Source of the DNA: Plasmopara viticola
Lineage: Eukaryota > Oomycota > Peronosporomycetes > Peronosporales > Peronosporaceae
Assembly: GCA_001695595.3 (NCBI GenBank)
Contig: MBPM02000007.1
Span: forward strand, 744,001 to 808,000
Direction of reading: 5' to 3'
DNA length: 64,000 nt
In this document: piece by piece, positions 47,187 to 57,455 of the stretch
How the letters are laid out: each line of letters starts with the position of its first letter
How positions within the stretch are numbered: position 1 is the first letter of the stretch
The notes under the pieces: generated by a model
What the model was told of the DNA's origin: nothing
Database searches by the model: none
What the model saw: only the letters and a program-made list of their open reading frames with translations
Made by a program: the position numbers and the translations under genes

Positions 47187-50100
47187 ATGTCCTCGTTCGT
47201 TTCCACGCCTTTGAATGCGTCACATGCACGTCCACACTCGCACGTCGAACGTCAGCGATTGGCCAGTCACGTACCTGGTGGCGACGTGTCAGGAGAGGCC
47301 AGTCTTGTCCAACTTGACGCCGAGACAACCGAGCTCTTGCGCCTTGTCAAGACACGCACCAAGCGATTTGGACCACGCAGCAATAAGACTCGCGTGAGTG
47401 CAGAGAAAGCGCGTGCTTTACGTGACAGTGTCGACTTTCAAGCCGCAGTGGACTCAAAACGACGTCAATGGAGCAAAGAGCGACTCGACGCGAGCGCAAC
47501 GTTGATTCAAGCGCACGTGCGCGGCTTTCAAAGGCGTCAAAAGGACAAGGCACGGCTCTCTTCGTGGACCATGGCAGGCTCGGCCTCGTTGCCCGTGCTG
47601 AAGGCGAGAGAAGCCTTGCGTGGGAAGCAGCTAGGCTTGAGTCTTGAGCGGAAAGCCCTCGATTCCCTACCGCAACTCTCGTCGTCTTGCTTGTCGACAC
47701 GCTCGACGGTGAGCGAGCAGGACGTGCCGTCGCAATGCTCGTCATATTCTCGCGTCCAGTCGAATCAAGGAGCGACGGCGTCACGGGAGCCGCTACCTGC
47801 TTTGCAACCCGAGAAGCTACCGTCGTCCTTGACTGCGTGGGACTCGGACTCGGTCCTCTCGTCTGCGCGCAGTTTGGAGAGCGAGGCGAGACGAGAAGAG
47901 ACGAGAGCCGAAGTGCACGTCGAGCCGTTCTTTCGTCGACGGCAACCGAGTCGTGACGCGGCCGACGACCGCGAGGACGAACTGGATGCGACCGGTTCCG
48001 CTTGGCACGCGACGGACGCGTTGTTCCGTGCCGACGGGACCAAGCACAGCACGTTACGCGACACGATTCGATCCGCGTTGCACGGGTCAACGTTCGAGTC
48101 CATTCCGTCGCTTCTGGCGTCCAACGTGGCGCTACGTCGCCAAAGGAGACGACCCCGCCAGGCTTCCACGAGTCCTCGACGCGACATTGTGCTTGGACAG
48201 CGCGCGCAACCCGTCTTTGTGGCCGTCGTGGCCCGTCCTGACAATACGCACAAGGCTTTTACGCCTTCGAAACGCGTGCTTTCCGGTCGAAGCAAGCCCA
48301 ACCGAGCGCCATACAGTCGCGACGTGACCGATCCAGGGTTCCATGACCACGTCGAGCATGCACAGCATCCGACGTGGCCACACGACGAAGAAGAGAGCGG
48401 GTCTGTAGCCCGCCACGAAGCGCCGCGCGTGTGTTTTAATTGCTGGAGTGCGAGCACTGGCCACGCGTGTCACTTGCATCGCGGTGCGATCGACTCGAGG
48501 CAAGCGAGTGCGCTCATGTGTGGCAAGTGGGAACTCGAGCACTTGCGGCGCCAGTTTCGCGCCGAAGAGATTCAAGAAGTGTTTCAGCAGTACCGCTCGT
48601 GTCTGCGCGTGGAGCGTCCAGGACAACGGTACGTGACGCGCGTAGAGTGTCGGCATCCCATCTATCGGACGATCGCGCGCTTGAATCGGCAGTGGAATCA
48701 AACGATGCGTCGAAAGCTGCACACGCGCGCGTGGGTGCGATCGGTGATGGAACTGCTGCGACTGAATCGGATCCCACGCGCTTTGGGAAGCGAGGACGAT
48801 CAGTCACACTGTCTTTCGCTCCTGCAGGTGAAGAAGACCCTTCAAAATGCACGGTGGGTGGCCAAGTACACGGAACAGGTGCGTGACGAGCTCTTTACAG
48901 CGCGGAGAACGGAAACAGACTGGCGAACGCCGGGGGTATGGCCGAGACGGGATGTGATCTTGATGGATCCTGCTTGCCCGGAACAAGGCAAGTGGATTTT
49001 CGTAACCGAGTATCCGATTCCAGTTGCGCTTTATGAACCTCGCGTATACGACGTCCCACCTCCACGGTGTGTACCCATGTCGGGCTCGTCCTTGGTACCA
49101 CGCATACCACTTGCTGCGTTGAATGTACACATGGAAGCTGGTCAAAGTGCCAGTTGGGTCGAACGAGTTTCGGCACACTTCGCCATTGCTGGGATGCGCA
49201 ACGCGGTGGGACGGATGGAGGCGTGGAGTGTCCCGCAGGAGTCTACGAATGCAAGACGCATGCTATCTGGCACCCCTCGTGTGGTTCCGTTTGCGACGTT
49301 TGCACGCAAACCGACTCGGGATCTTCGGGACATTGGAGGCTTCTCTGCTCACATCGTGATGCACATGCTCGTCACGACGTACATTCCAGCTCAGTTTGGC
49401 AACTTTGTCGTCTTTGACAGCCGTCCCGCTGTGCTGTTGCCAGCACAGGATGATTCGGCGTCGTTTGCGTGCCTTCAGATCGACTTTACCACTCCAGTGT
49501 ATGTGGTACGCGAACTTGAACACGCATTGAATCATCGAAGACCTCCTTGTATTGTCGTGGCCAGTAACGAAGGGCGTGGTGTCCCACGTCATTTTCCCCT
49601 CAATCGTCCGGAACAAACGGGTGAAGACGAAGCGCATGGCTTCCGAACGTATTGGTTGGTGGATCCTGTACCTGTTAGTGACATTGTACCCACTGTCGAC
49701 GTGATTCCTTCAGGTGCCGTTTTGGCACCAAACGCCGCATCTATGAACGCGACTTGTACCACACGCGTGGACCGGACGTACCCGTTTTGTGTCCCCACAA
49801 CGCGTGAGAAGACAGAAGTCGAGTTTATGCACTTGCTCTTCCTCGGTCGCTCGAGTCGCAACCAGCCTCAAGCTTTCACGACACTTGGTCGACAAGAGCC
49901 GGGTGACTTTATGAAGAACTCCGACCCGAACGGGTCACTTGGACCATGTACCACTGTCGTGTACCGTAGTTGGGCGTACATGCAAGACTCTCCATACGAT
50001 GAATTTGTCACAGACGACGGTGTCGCCTACTGGTACGATCGCAAGACAGGGGGTACATTCTGGACACGTCCCGTTTTGCCGACTGAAACTTATCGAGGCA

Positions 50101-51599
50101 ATGACGGCGATATCGACGGCGTCGTGACAACAGGAGAAGGAGAAGTGGCGACACTTGGCATTGGATTGAACCAACCCGTGCCGTATTCACAAGAGAAGGT
50201 GCGAAAGTTTATGACGAGGAAACTCGAAGCTCCAGAAGACAAAGTGCGACGAGTGCATCTCGTGGCCACTAGTGCGAAAAACCATCCGCTTGGCGTGGCA
50301 GTGACGCCTAATAAGGTGTCCGTATCCGTTAAAACGGGTGACCTGCATCGCATTCACGTACCTCAATTGGTGGTACAACACAAGACGTGTTCCCCACAAG
50401 TACCCTCTGGTACAATTTCGGCCAAGCCACGAGTTGAAATGGCAGGCAATGATGGTTTGAGTGCAAGCAAGGCCGTCGAGGAGACTGCGTTGCCCTTGTT
50501 GGATGAGAATACAAAGCAAATGATTGACAGTCTCACGCAAGCGTTGGGCTCGGCGTTTCCAGCGTTGCACCAAGGAAATGGTACCTCGACAGGAGCAAGT
50601 GTTGACATGCTGCAACTTGGGATTGGTCTTGGCATGGGTCTCAACATGCGAGTGCAACAGCAGGGCACGTCGCCACTCAAGTCGAGCGTTGAACCCCGTC
50701 CAAAGGACTGTTTTCCCATCGAAAGGGCGAGAGAAGACGGTCAAGTGGTGGATTCGGAACGATCTGAACGCGATTCGGACCTCTCATCAAGGAGCGAGCA
50801 GTCAATGGCTTCAGTAGCTCTGTCGCCAACTCCAGAGAGTGTGGAGCATAGTAGAGGGCAAGAGCTTGGCACTGAACGTCAAGGACCTGTCGATCCTTCG
50901 TACCAACGGGTCGCTGCTCTCCCTCTTGATTTCGTCGCAACTGTAAGCAGAACACACACGTGTCGAATGGCTGCAAAGTATCTCCCCGTCCGGAAGAATA
51001 GCAATGAACCAAAGAGCGTGGGCAACGTGCGCCCTCGCACAGCGTTCGATGAATGGCTTGCGCTTGGCTACTCCCCGTGGAGTGCCGGTCGGTCCGTGTT
51101 TGGGACGCAGTTTATTGACGACCTCGTGCTTCGGCCCGAACTGGTCACGCCCCTCGCGACTGTACCCGAACCAGCGGCACACGGTACCCACGAGCACGGT
51201 GCCAAGCGTGTGCTTGCCTCGCCCGCCGACGCGGCACTCCCATCGCTCGAGACCTTGTTTAGTCTCTGTCGGCACGGCAAATACAATGACATTGAGCTCT
51301 TACTCTCTCGTCCCGACTGGTCCTATGGCATTGATGCCAAGGATGCCACGGGCAACACGTTGCTCTCGGTCGCGTGTCAAAACAACAATAAACGCATTGC
51401 CAAGCTCTGTCTCCGTCGTGGCGCGGACCTCGATACGCAAAACCTCAATGGCCAATCCGTCTTGCACTACTGTCATGAATACGGGTTTCACGATCTCATG
51501 GAATACTTGCTGGACAAGGGCGCACGCGACGATTTGCTCAATGCGGACGGCTTGACGTGCTATGAAGGCTTGAGTCGAGACGCCGTGGATGCACTTTGA
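47187..51599 (+). CDS. IQ motif, WW domain and ankyrin repeat protein
   Basis: A 1470-residue single-exon protein starting at an ATG (MSSFVSTPL). Near residues 102-120 is an IQ motif (ATLIQAHVRGFQRRQK), a calmodulin or EF-hand protein binding site. At about 943-965 is a WW domain (DDGVAYWYDRKTGGTFWTRP), which usually binds proline-rich partners. At about 1352-1455 are ankyrin repeats (DATGNTLLSVACQNNNKRIA, LCLRRGADLDTQNLNGQSVL, MEYLLDKGARDDLLNADG). The rest is Arg/Ser-rich or unassigned and contains a few Cys/His residues near 415 (CFNCWS, HACHLH). Proteins with IQ, WW and ankyrin modules occur in flagellated protists, so a scaffold in a calcium-regulated or flagellar structure is possible but unproven. 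It converges on the SNARE gene, 82 bp away. Confidence 0.88.
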   Translation: MSSFVSTPLNASHARPHSHVERQRLASHVPGGDVSGEASLVQLDAETTELLRLVKTRTKRFGPRSNKTRVSAEKARALRDSVDFQAAVDSKRRQWSKERLDASATLIQAHVRGFQRRQKDKARLSSWTMAGSASLPVLKAREALRGKQLGLSLERKALDSLPQLSSSCLSTRSTVSEQDVPSQCSSYSRVQSNQGATASREPLPALQPEKLPSSLTAWDSDSVLSSARSLESEARREETRAEVHVEPFFRRRQPSRDAADDREDELDATGSAWHATDALFRADGTKHSTLRDTIRSALHGSTFESIPSLLASNVALRRQRRRPRQASTSPRRDIVLGQRAQPVFVAVVARPDNTHKAFTPSKRVLSGRSKPNRAPYSRDVTDPGFHDHVEHAQHPTWPHDEEESGSVARHEAPRVCFNCWSASTGHACHLHRGAIDSRQASALMCGKWELEHLRRQFRAEEIQEVFQQYRSCLRVERPGQRYVTRVECRHPIYRTIARLNRQWNQTMRRKLHTRAWVRSVMELLRLNRIPRALGSEDDQSHCLSLLQVKKTLQNARWVAKYTEQVRDELFTARRTETDWRTPGVWPRRDVILMDPACPEQGKWIFVTEYPIPVALYEPRVYDVPPPRCVPMSGSSLVPRIPLAALNVHMEAGQSASWVERVSAHFAIAGMRNAVGRMEAWSVPQESTNARRMLSGTPRVVPFATFARKPTRDLRDIGGFSAHIVMHMLVTTYIPAQFGNFVVFDSRPAVLLPAQDDSASFACLQIDFTTPVYVVRELEHALNHRRPPCIVVASNEGRGVPRHFPLNRPEQTGEDEAHGFRTYWLVDPVPVSDIVPTVDVIPSGAVLAPNAASMNATCTTRVDRTYPFCVPTTREKTEVEFMHLLFLGRSSRNQPQAFTTLGRQEPGDFMKNSDPNGSLGPCTTVVYRSWAYMQDSPYDEFVTDDGVAYWYDRKTGGTFWTRPVLPTETYRGNDGDIDGVVTTGEGEVATLGIGLNQPVPYSQEKVRKFMTRKLEAPEDKVRRVHLVATSAKNHPLGVAVTPNKVSVSVKTGDLHRIHVPQLVVQHKTCSPQVPSGTISAKPRVEMAGNDGLSASKAVEETALPLLDENTKQMIDSLTQALGSAFPALHQGNGTSTGASVDMLQLGIGLGMGLNMRVQQQGTSPLKSSVEPRPKDCFPIERAREDGQVVDSERSERDSDLSSRSEQSMASVALSPTPESVEHSRGQELGTERQGPVDPSYQRVAALPLDFVATVSRTHTCRMAAKYLPVRKNSNEPKSVGNVRPRTAFDEWLALGYSPWSAGRSVFGTQFIDDLVLRPELVTPLATVPEPAAHGTHEHGAKRVLASPADAALPSLETLFSLCRHGKYNDIELLLSRPDWSYGIDAKDATGNTLLSVACQNNNKRIAKLCLRRGADLDTQNLNGQSVLHYCHEYGFHDLMEYLLDKGARDDLLNADGLTCYEGLSRDAVDAL

Positions 51600-51681
51600 C
51601 GTGAAAAAGACACGGAGATGGGAAGATACAACAAGAGAGGTTGGAAAGAAGCCTGCATTGTCGCCCTTTTCTAGCGCACGC

Positions 51682-53314
51682 TTAGCTGTGGAAATAGTGC
51701 AAGAGATGGAGAAGCGTCGAAAAGCCGAGGTACAAGCAAAAGAGGAGAAAGCCATAGCCGGCTCCAATGGTCTGGGTCTGCTGCAAGATGCGGTTGCTCT
51801 ACGCGTCACAAAGCCGTGTGAGCACGTCAGTTCGAGCAAGCGCTCGGCACAGAGACGCACCTGCGTGAGGTTGGCCGTGGTCGCTTGCGCGTGGTGCTGA
51901 ATCAACGCAATGTCGTGGTGCTGGTCCATGATCTTGTCGGCAAATTGACTCATGAGCGTCGAGATGGCCCCCATCTTTGCCTCCATGTTCCTGAGCAACG
52001 CAAGCCACACGTTAGTCCACGCACTGCAAAGAACACTACAAGTCGACGCACTTTGCGTCCTCGAGATTTTCTTGCAAGTGACGATGCAGCCTGACGTTTT
52101 CGACTTGAAAGCGACGAGTTTCTTCGTCTGTGAAGGCGAGAGGGGCGTGCTGTGCCGCCCCGACGGGTCGTTTCTATACGATCGCATTCTCAGATGGAGA
52201 GGTGTTGAAATGGTGATGGAAGGCACGTACCGAGCGAGTGCGCGGTGGCTTTGAATTTTGGAGCTCGTAGCGCTGGTGGCCGAGTGGATTCTTTGGTTCT
52301 GCTTGCGATGGTGGAGTTTCAGGGGACGGAGTTTGTGAAGCGACAGGAGGGTCTAGTGATGAACGCTTTGGAGATTCGACCGTGGTCGATGGAGTGGAAC
52401 GAGCACGTAGTGGCGAGCTTGCGTCCTCTTGTCTCTTTTGCAGGATCTGTTGCTCCAAAGCGTCCAATGTGAGTCGATCGTCTTCCGGCAGTAACCTGTC
52501 CAGTGTAAAGTGTCACAATTTGATACCTGATGTCGTTGAATGTGTTTGACTCAATCAATACCGGGACGAGAGGAGAAATAATTGCTGGAAGCGTCTCTTT
52601 TGCATCTGCTTGGCGGTCGCTGCACTGCTCTTTAGCCGCTACACGTCGCCAATTCAAAACGCTCTTTAGCTACGATTCACTTGGTTGTTGCAACGCTGTC
52701 AAGGCACCTCGTACAGATACGCCACGACTTCTCGTTGGTATTCTCCTACGCTCTCCACGGCAGCTTCGCAACAGATTATTAGATCAATTCATTTTTTCTC
52801 AATTCATTCTTCGACTTGCGTTTGCACTTACGCTGAGCCTCTACCGTTGCTTTTAAGGCATCGATTCGACACGTGCACGTTTTGATGAGGTCCACGAGAT
52901 CCTAGCGAGGTGTCGAAAGAGGTTTGAGAGGTTGAGGCTGGAAAAGAAAGAGGGGTTTTCTACGGTGGTCTTACTGCATCCAACTCATCCTTGTCTTTCT
53001 CGCTCATTTGCGACCCTTTGATCCGGACAAAGCATTTTGGCTTTAAGTAATTGGGTCTTACGCGGCGGAGGACCTTTTCGAGCTCCTGCATACTGCTCAA
53101 CTAGAATATTACAAGATCGGTGTGATTATTGCAATGTTTATTGCGTGACTTGAAAGCAAGCTCATTGTTTGTTGGTAGAGCGATTGAAAGACGGGATGTT
53201 GGTATGTAGACGTACCAGAGTGGTGGCTTCTGTCGTAAATGCGTCGTGGTGCTTTGTAGAGCGAGGGCGCGCTGGGGCGAGCTCGCGGAATTGCGCCGTA
53301 ATATCCACGCGCAT
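51682..53314 (-). CDS. STX18: Syntaxin-18/Ufe1-type Qa-SNARE, nine exons
   Basis: A 353-residue ER SNARE for retrograde Golgi-ER fusion. Minus-strand exons: 53314-53216, 53100-52975, 52901-52832, 52763-52708, 52638-52562, 52495-52231, 52173-52052, 51990-51861, 51798-51682. All eight introns are GT-AG, 57-115 bp, and frames and phases agree throughout. The start MRVDITAQFREL matches the family's opening (AVDIT), and the N-terminal helices include MSEKDKDELDA and VGEYQREVVAYLYERLK. Residues about 143-235 hold LLPEDDRLTLDALEQQIL and a Pro/Ser linker. The SNARE helix is about 250-320 (ISTLMSQFADKIMDQHHDIA), with Gln295 the likely zero-layer residue. The tail anchor is 327-351 (GAGYGFLLFCLYLGFSTLL). 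Human STX18 is 335 residues. In the genome the gene looks like several unrelated short frames, because the introns are short. Confidence 0.9.
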
Positions 53315-54812
53315 CAGATTATACGTGGATAAACGAATAGCAAAAACTGAATATCCGATACTGAGATTTTTACCAATAAGACGGCTGCCGATGAAATAGC
53401 ATAATATTTAGCAGATAGTACTTATATCCTTTCTGGTGGTCTAACTAATAAATAGGCTTACCTCAGAGTCGCTTTTTCACATGTTTGCAGAGAGAACTTT
53501 CACGAGAAGCGTGGCATTGAGCAATAAAAATGCAGTCATCTCCAAGAAGAATACGCATATTGCAATTCGCTTTTCGCCATTTCATGCTTGCCTTTGCTTA
53601 CTTTCGATGCAGATTTATAGCATCTCTATAAAAGTAATATATATAGGCAACATTATTGTATGATAGCTGTTACCGTCATGAACTAAATTACTTTCTAGCA
53701 CCATTAAACAAGCGTGACAGTCCATGATAAAGCACTCGACTGCCCGTGCTTCAGCTTTCATCACAAGCCTGGCCTGTCAAATTCTCATGTAATGATTAAC
53801 AACTCTTCAATATCAGCATGAACCTGGATGTCTAAGTTGCTATCTATCTTAAACATCTCACATAAAAAAATATCAAATTAAGCAAAAAGAACATTCGGCT
53901 GTGATACTCATCAACGAAGTCCCGACGTAACAAAGTTTTCATCAGACAGCAAGGATTAAAAACTGTTGACAGCACGAATCTGCTCATCCGCGACCAAAGC
54001 GGGAAGCGTGTCCGCCCGGTACCCACTTGCACGTCCCGTGGCAGAGAGCCAAGACACACCATCAATGTCCATGCCACGTATCAATAACTCTTCAACTACC
54101 CAAGTCGTGCTTCCTTCGATCCTTGGAAATGTCAACAGCGAGACGACCAGACCTTCCACACCTTGACTGAATGGCAACGAATGTGCTTACCTTTCTCCTC
54201 ATTGCATGACGGCGATACCACTGTCCTTCCTCTTCAAATCCGCTTCCTCGTCTCAAACGTCCATGCTTGTCCTTCAGCTGTAGTATTCCCGAGTATACAA
54301 TCTACATGGGGCCCACCATCCCTCTGCTCATCACTTGAAAGGGAATTCGAGAAGAAAGAAACAAAGTGATCGTGTCGACCAAGAAGCTCCTCGCCCGCCT
54401 CGTCAATTATAACCCTTTGCAAGCACTTGAACTCCAGAGCGTCGTCAGCAGTTACATTGTTGGTTATCCGTCATCTCTAATTCGAGATGGCAGGCTCTTT
54501 CAAGTATTCTAACGTCTGGAAGTGTCGCCGTAAAGACGGCTCGCTCAATCCACGCCCTTTGCGACTCCATTCCATTCCATTCACGTGCTCTGTCGCTTCT
54601 TCTGCCCGTTCCACGCATCTTGGGCTCCTTTTAATTGCCTGCCACGTCGTCACGTTTGACGGTCTCCTTTACCGGTGCTTGCAGCGACGACGAACGCAGA
54701 CCAGAGGTACCACGAGCGTGGCACTGCGGGATTGCCAGAGGAGACGCGAGGACGAGGCACGGGTGGGCACGACGAAGCGAGACGCGGGCGAGTAAAGCGC
54801 GCGGGACCGCAA
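53315..54812. other. Intergenic between the SNARE gene and the cyclase-like gene
   Basis: The SNARE promoter should lie just right of 53314 and the leader of the cyclase-like gene just left of 54813. About 53401-53940 is AT-rich without a recognised feature. A plus-strand frame from ATG 54487 (MAGSFKYSNVWKCRRKDG) may be a 5' exon or chance; CTTGCAG at about 54678-54684 could be a splice acceptor leading into the cyclase-like frame. Confidence 0.4.
53956..54470 (-). other. Possible minus-strand gene or pseudogene, structure unresolved
   Basis: Two minus-strand blocks read like protein. The upstream one (about 54465-54234) includes NNVTADDALEFKCLQRVIID and GQAWTFETRKRI. The downstream one (54177-53956) includes GVEGLVVSLLTFPRIEG and WVVEELLIRGMDIDGVSWL and ends DEQIRAVNSF. 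The only obvious GT-AG pair between them would give a 24-bp intron, and there is no clean ATG start. It is either a gene whose exons I have misplaced or a recently frameshifted one. I do not recognise a family. Confidence 0.35.
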
Positions 54813-57455
54813 ATGCCCGATCCCAATCCGCGGGGCATCCCCGTGAAGCACCTGGGCACGCGCTCGACCCTTTCGACTGCACGCATCGACAGCAAGGAGA
54901 GTCTTGGCCCCCACCACGGGCTCAAACATGCCAGGACGCTGTCGCATTTTCCCTCGAATCGCCATTTGAGCAAAGTCGCGCCGGAAACGCTCGTCCCATC
55001 CGTGCCCTTGACCCGCGCCCAAAAAGTCTTGGCGTTCGTCGACAATCAATACGTGAGTGCCTTGATGACTGCGTGCACGATCTTTGCCTTGTTTGGGGAC
55101 GACTTTCGCGTGAGTTTCTTTCCAAAAAGTGCCGACGAGCACGTGTACAACGTGCTCTTTGCCCTCTTTGTCCTTTTCGGGATCGAGCTCGGGCTCAACG
55201 TCTACAGTCGTCCCAACTACTTCAATCGGGGCCGCGGCTTTTCCTTTTACATGGATTTGATCTCAACCTTGTCCGTGATTCCCGACGTCGATTGGATCTG
55301 GGTCCACGTCGTGGGGTCCTCGACGTCCACGAGTGCATCGCAAGCGGCGGCCTTGAAAGCGGGTCGGGCGTCTCGTGCAGGGACGAAAGCGGGCCGGATC
55401 GTGCGGCTCGTGCGGCTCTTTCGCATGTTGCGCATCATGCGCGTGGTGAAAAAGAGCAAAAACGGCGAACTCAAGAAAATGGCCATTTCCGAACCGTCCA
55501 AGATTGGCAAAGTCTTGACCGAGAAGACGACGCGACGGTTGATTGTCCTCGTGCTGTTGATCATTATTGTCTCGCCCATTATTGACGGGACGGTCGATCT
55601 GACTCAAGATGACTTTCAAACGTTGCAATTTGAGCGCTTGCATCGCTACGCGCAAGACGCTAGCAAAAGCAAAAGCGTGACGCTGGCCCACCTCCAGAGT
55701 CTCGTGAACGACTACGTGCGGGACGCCAATGGGTTGATTGTGCAAATGAAGTTGACGAGTCTCGACAACCACGTGCTTACGACGTGGCTCCACAACGTGC
55801 GCTTTCAACCGTTGAATAGCGATGGGAGTGATTGGCAAGTCGGGGCCAACCAGACGTTGGTCGTGAATCCCAAGACGGGCTGGTCCGCTGCGTACTTGGT
55901 CGACGACCCCGACGGCAAGTATCGCACGACCGAGCTGACGACCGTGGAGAACCTCGGGTGCTACGTGGGGGACGTCTGTACCGATTGCGACGCCACGAGT
56001 GGCACCAGTACGTGCCATTCGACCGTCACGTTTGACATTTCGGCCTACACGATCAATGCCGCGAATTTGAATATTGGGAAAACGATCGTCGTCATGTTTT
56101 GTTTTGCCGTCTCGATTTTGGTCCTCACGCGGGACGCCGAGGCCATGGTGATTGGTCCCATTGAACGCATGATGCGGCTGGTCACGCAGCTCGCGGAAAA
56201 CCCGCTGGGCTCGACGGAAGCGACGCGGGAGGAATATGAAGTCGACGAAGGGAACAATACGGATTACGAGACCAAGATGCTCGAGGATACTCTGAGCAAG
56301 ATTGGTCGGTTGCTCCAAGTGGGATTTGGGGCGGCCGGGACGGAAATCATTGCAAAGAACATGGGCGGGGCCGGGGACTTTGATGTGATGATCCCGGGCA
56401 AGAAAATCACGTCCGTGTTTGGGTTCGGGATCATTGAACACTTTACGGAAACGTGCAGCATCTTGGAGGAAGATGTCATTACGTACATTAATACCATTGC
56501 CGAGATTGTCCACGGGGACGCCAAGGTCTTTCATGGCGCGGCCAACAAGAACATTGGCTCGGCGTTCTTACTAGCGTGGAAAATCTGCGACGGAGCGTTG
56601 CCGGGCATGCGGGACCCGCGGGATGCCGTCGACAAGCCGCGGATGGGGCTTGCTGAAAAGAGGCGCCAGCGGGATGGGATTTACACCAAGAGCACGGGCT
56701 CGGGCGCGGTCGTCCGCCGGATTGGCCCCACGGAACTCGTGGACAGCGCGTTGACGGCAGTATTAAAGATGCGCGTGGATCTCCACAACGCCAATCATCA
56801 TGGGACGTTGCACAAATATTGCACGAACCCCAAACTCGTGGCGGCGTTTGACACTTTTGAGGTCCATTTGGGCTTTGGGCTGCACATTGGGTGGGCCATT
56901 GAAGGGGCGATTGGGTCGCGCTTCAAGATTGATGCGTCGTATCTATCGCCCAATGTCAACATGGCAGCGCGGCTCGAAGCAGCGACGGGGCAATTTGCTG
57001 TCCCCATGCTCCTTTCGGAATGGTTTGTGGACGAATTGTCTCCTGAAGCGCGTCGCTTTTGTCGGAAAATTGACCGAGTGGCGGTCAAAGGGAGTGCTAT
57101 TCCCATGGATCTATGGACGTTTGATATCGGGCGGTATCCAGTCGAAGGCGTCAAGCCAGACTTGAGTGACGAAGGCAGGCAAAAACCCGTTGACTTCGGG
57201 CTCGACGCTATCTATCCCGCTCTGCAAGAAGGGATCCCATCGGTGTTTTTTTCGAAATTTCAACAAGGCATTGGCGCTTATTTTGCCGGAAACTGGGACG
57301 TTGCAAGGACAAACCTTGCGGCTGCAAACGAAATTTGGGAAGACGGGCCTACGAAAGTTGTGCTCAAGGTCATGGAGACGGAAGGACAGACAGAAGACGG
57401 TCAAGTTGTGGCGCCGACGTGGTGGCAAGGGTATCGGCAGCTCACGGAGAAGTAG
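54813..57455 (+). CDS. Voltage-sensor-like membrane protein fused to a degenerate class III nucleotidyl cyclase domain
   Basis: 880 residues from the first ATG at 54813 (MPDPNPRG); the frame is open to 54675, so an upstream exon is possible. Four N-terminal helices (about 78-215) resemble a voltage-sensor domain, the fourth being RIVRLVRLFRMLRIMRVVKK with Arg at regular spacing. No K+ channel pore signature follows. Further membrane helices lie at about 242-260 and 421-440, flanking an outside domain with CYVGDVCTDC. The class III cyclase homology domain is at about 530-770. The loop usually FGFCDIR reads FGFGIIE (about 535-541), and NKNIGDAF reads NKNIGSAF (about 577-584), so both metal-binding Asp residues are gone. 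The Asn and Arg of NMAAR (about 715) are kept. It may be inactive alone or a C2-like partner in a heterodimer. Confidence 0.85.
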   Translation: MPDPNPRGIPVKHLGTRSTLSTARIDSKESLGPHHGLKHARTLSHFPSNRHLSKVAPETLVPSVPLTRAQKVLAFVDNQYVSALMTACTIFALFGDDFRVSFFPKSADEHVYNVLFALFVLFGIELGLNVYSRPNYFNRGRGFSFYMDLISTLSVIPDVDWIWVHVVGSSTSTSASQAAALKAGRASRAGTKAGRIVRLVRLFRMLRIMRVVKKSKNGELKKMAISEPSKIGKVLTEKTTRRLIVLVLLIIIVSPIIDGTVDLTQDDFQTLQFERLHRYAQDASKSKSVTLAHLQSLVNDYVRDANGLIVQMKLTSLDNHVLTTWLHNVRFQPLNSDGSDWQVGANQTLVVNPKTGWSAAYLVDDPDGKYRTTELTTVENLGCYVGDVCTDCDATSGTSTCHSTVTFDISAYTINAANLNIGKTIVVMFCFAVSILVLTRDAEAMVIGPIERMMRLVTQLAENPLGSTEATREEYEVDEGNNTDYETKMLEDTLSKIGRLLQVGFGAAGTEIIAKNMGGAGDFDVMIPGKKITSVFGFGIIEHFTETCSILEEDVITYINTIAEIVHGDAKVFHGAANKNIGSAFLLAWKICDGALPGMRDPRDAVDKPRMGLAEKRRQRDGIYTKSTGSGAVVRRIGPTELVDSALTAVLKMRVDLHNANHHGTLHKYCTNPKLVAAFDTFEVHLGFGLHIGWAIEGAIGSRFKIDASYLSPNVNMAARLEAATGQFAVPMLLSEWFVDELSPEARRFCRKIDRVAVKGSAIPMDLWTFDIGRYPVEGVKPDLSDEGRQKPVDFGLDAIYPALQEGIPSVFFSKFQQGIGAYFAGNWDVARTNLAAANEIWEDGPTKVVLKVMETEGQTEDGQVVAPTWWQGYRQLTEK

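Noticed and set aside
51300..52226. 308-codon minus-strand open frame
   Set aside because: It mixes true exon 8 of the SNARE gene with intron sequence and with antisense of the ankyrin region. Only the spliced model explains the tail anchor.
52319..52657. Minus-strand open frame with WRRVAAKEQ text
   Set aside because: It reads through two introns of the SNARE gene in the wrong frame. The spliced exon 5 (52638-52562) gives RLKSSAATAKQMQKRRFQQL, which joins both neighbours in phase.
55263..56534. 423-codon minus-strand frame opposite the cyclase-like gene
   Set aside because: It is antisense to a gene with clear domains, and its composition (rich in His, Arg and Asp) is typical of a shadow frame.
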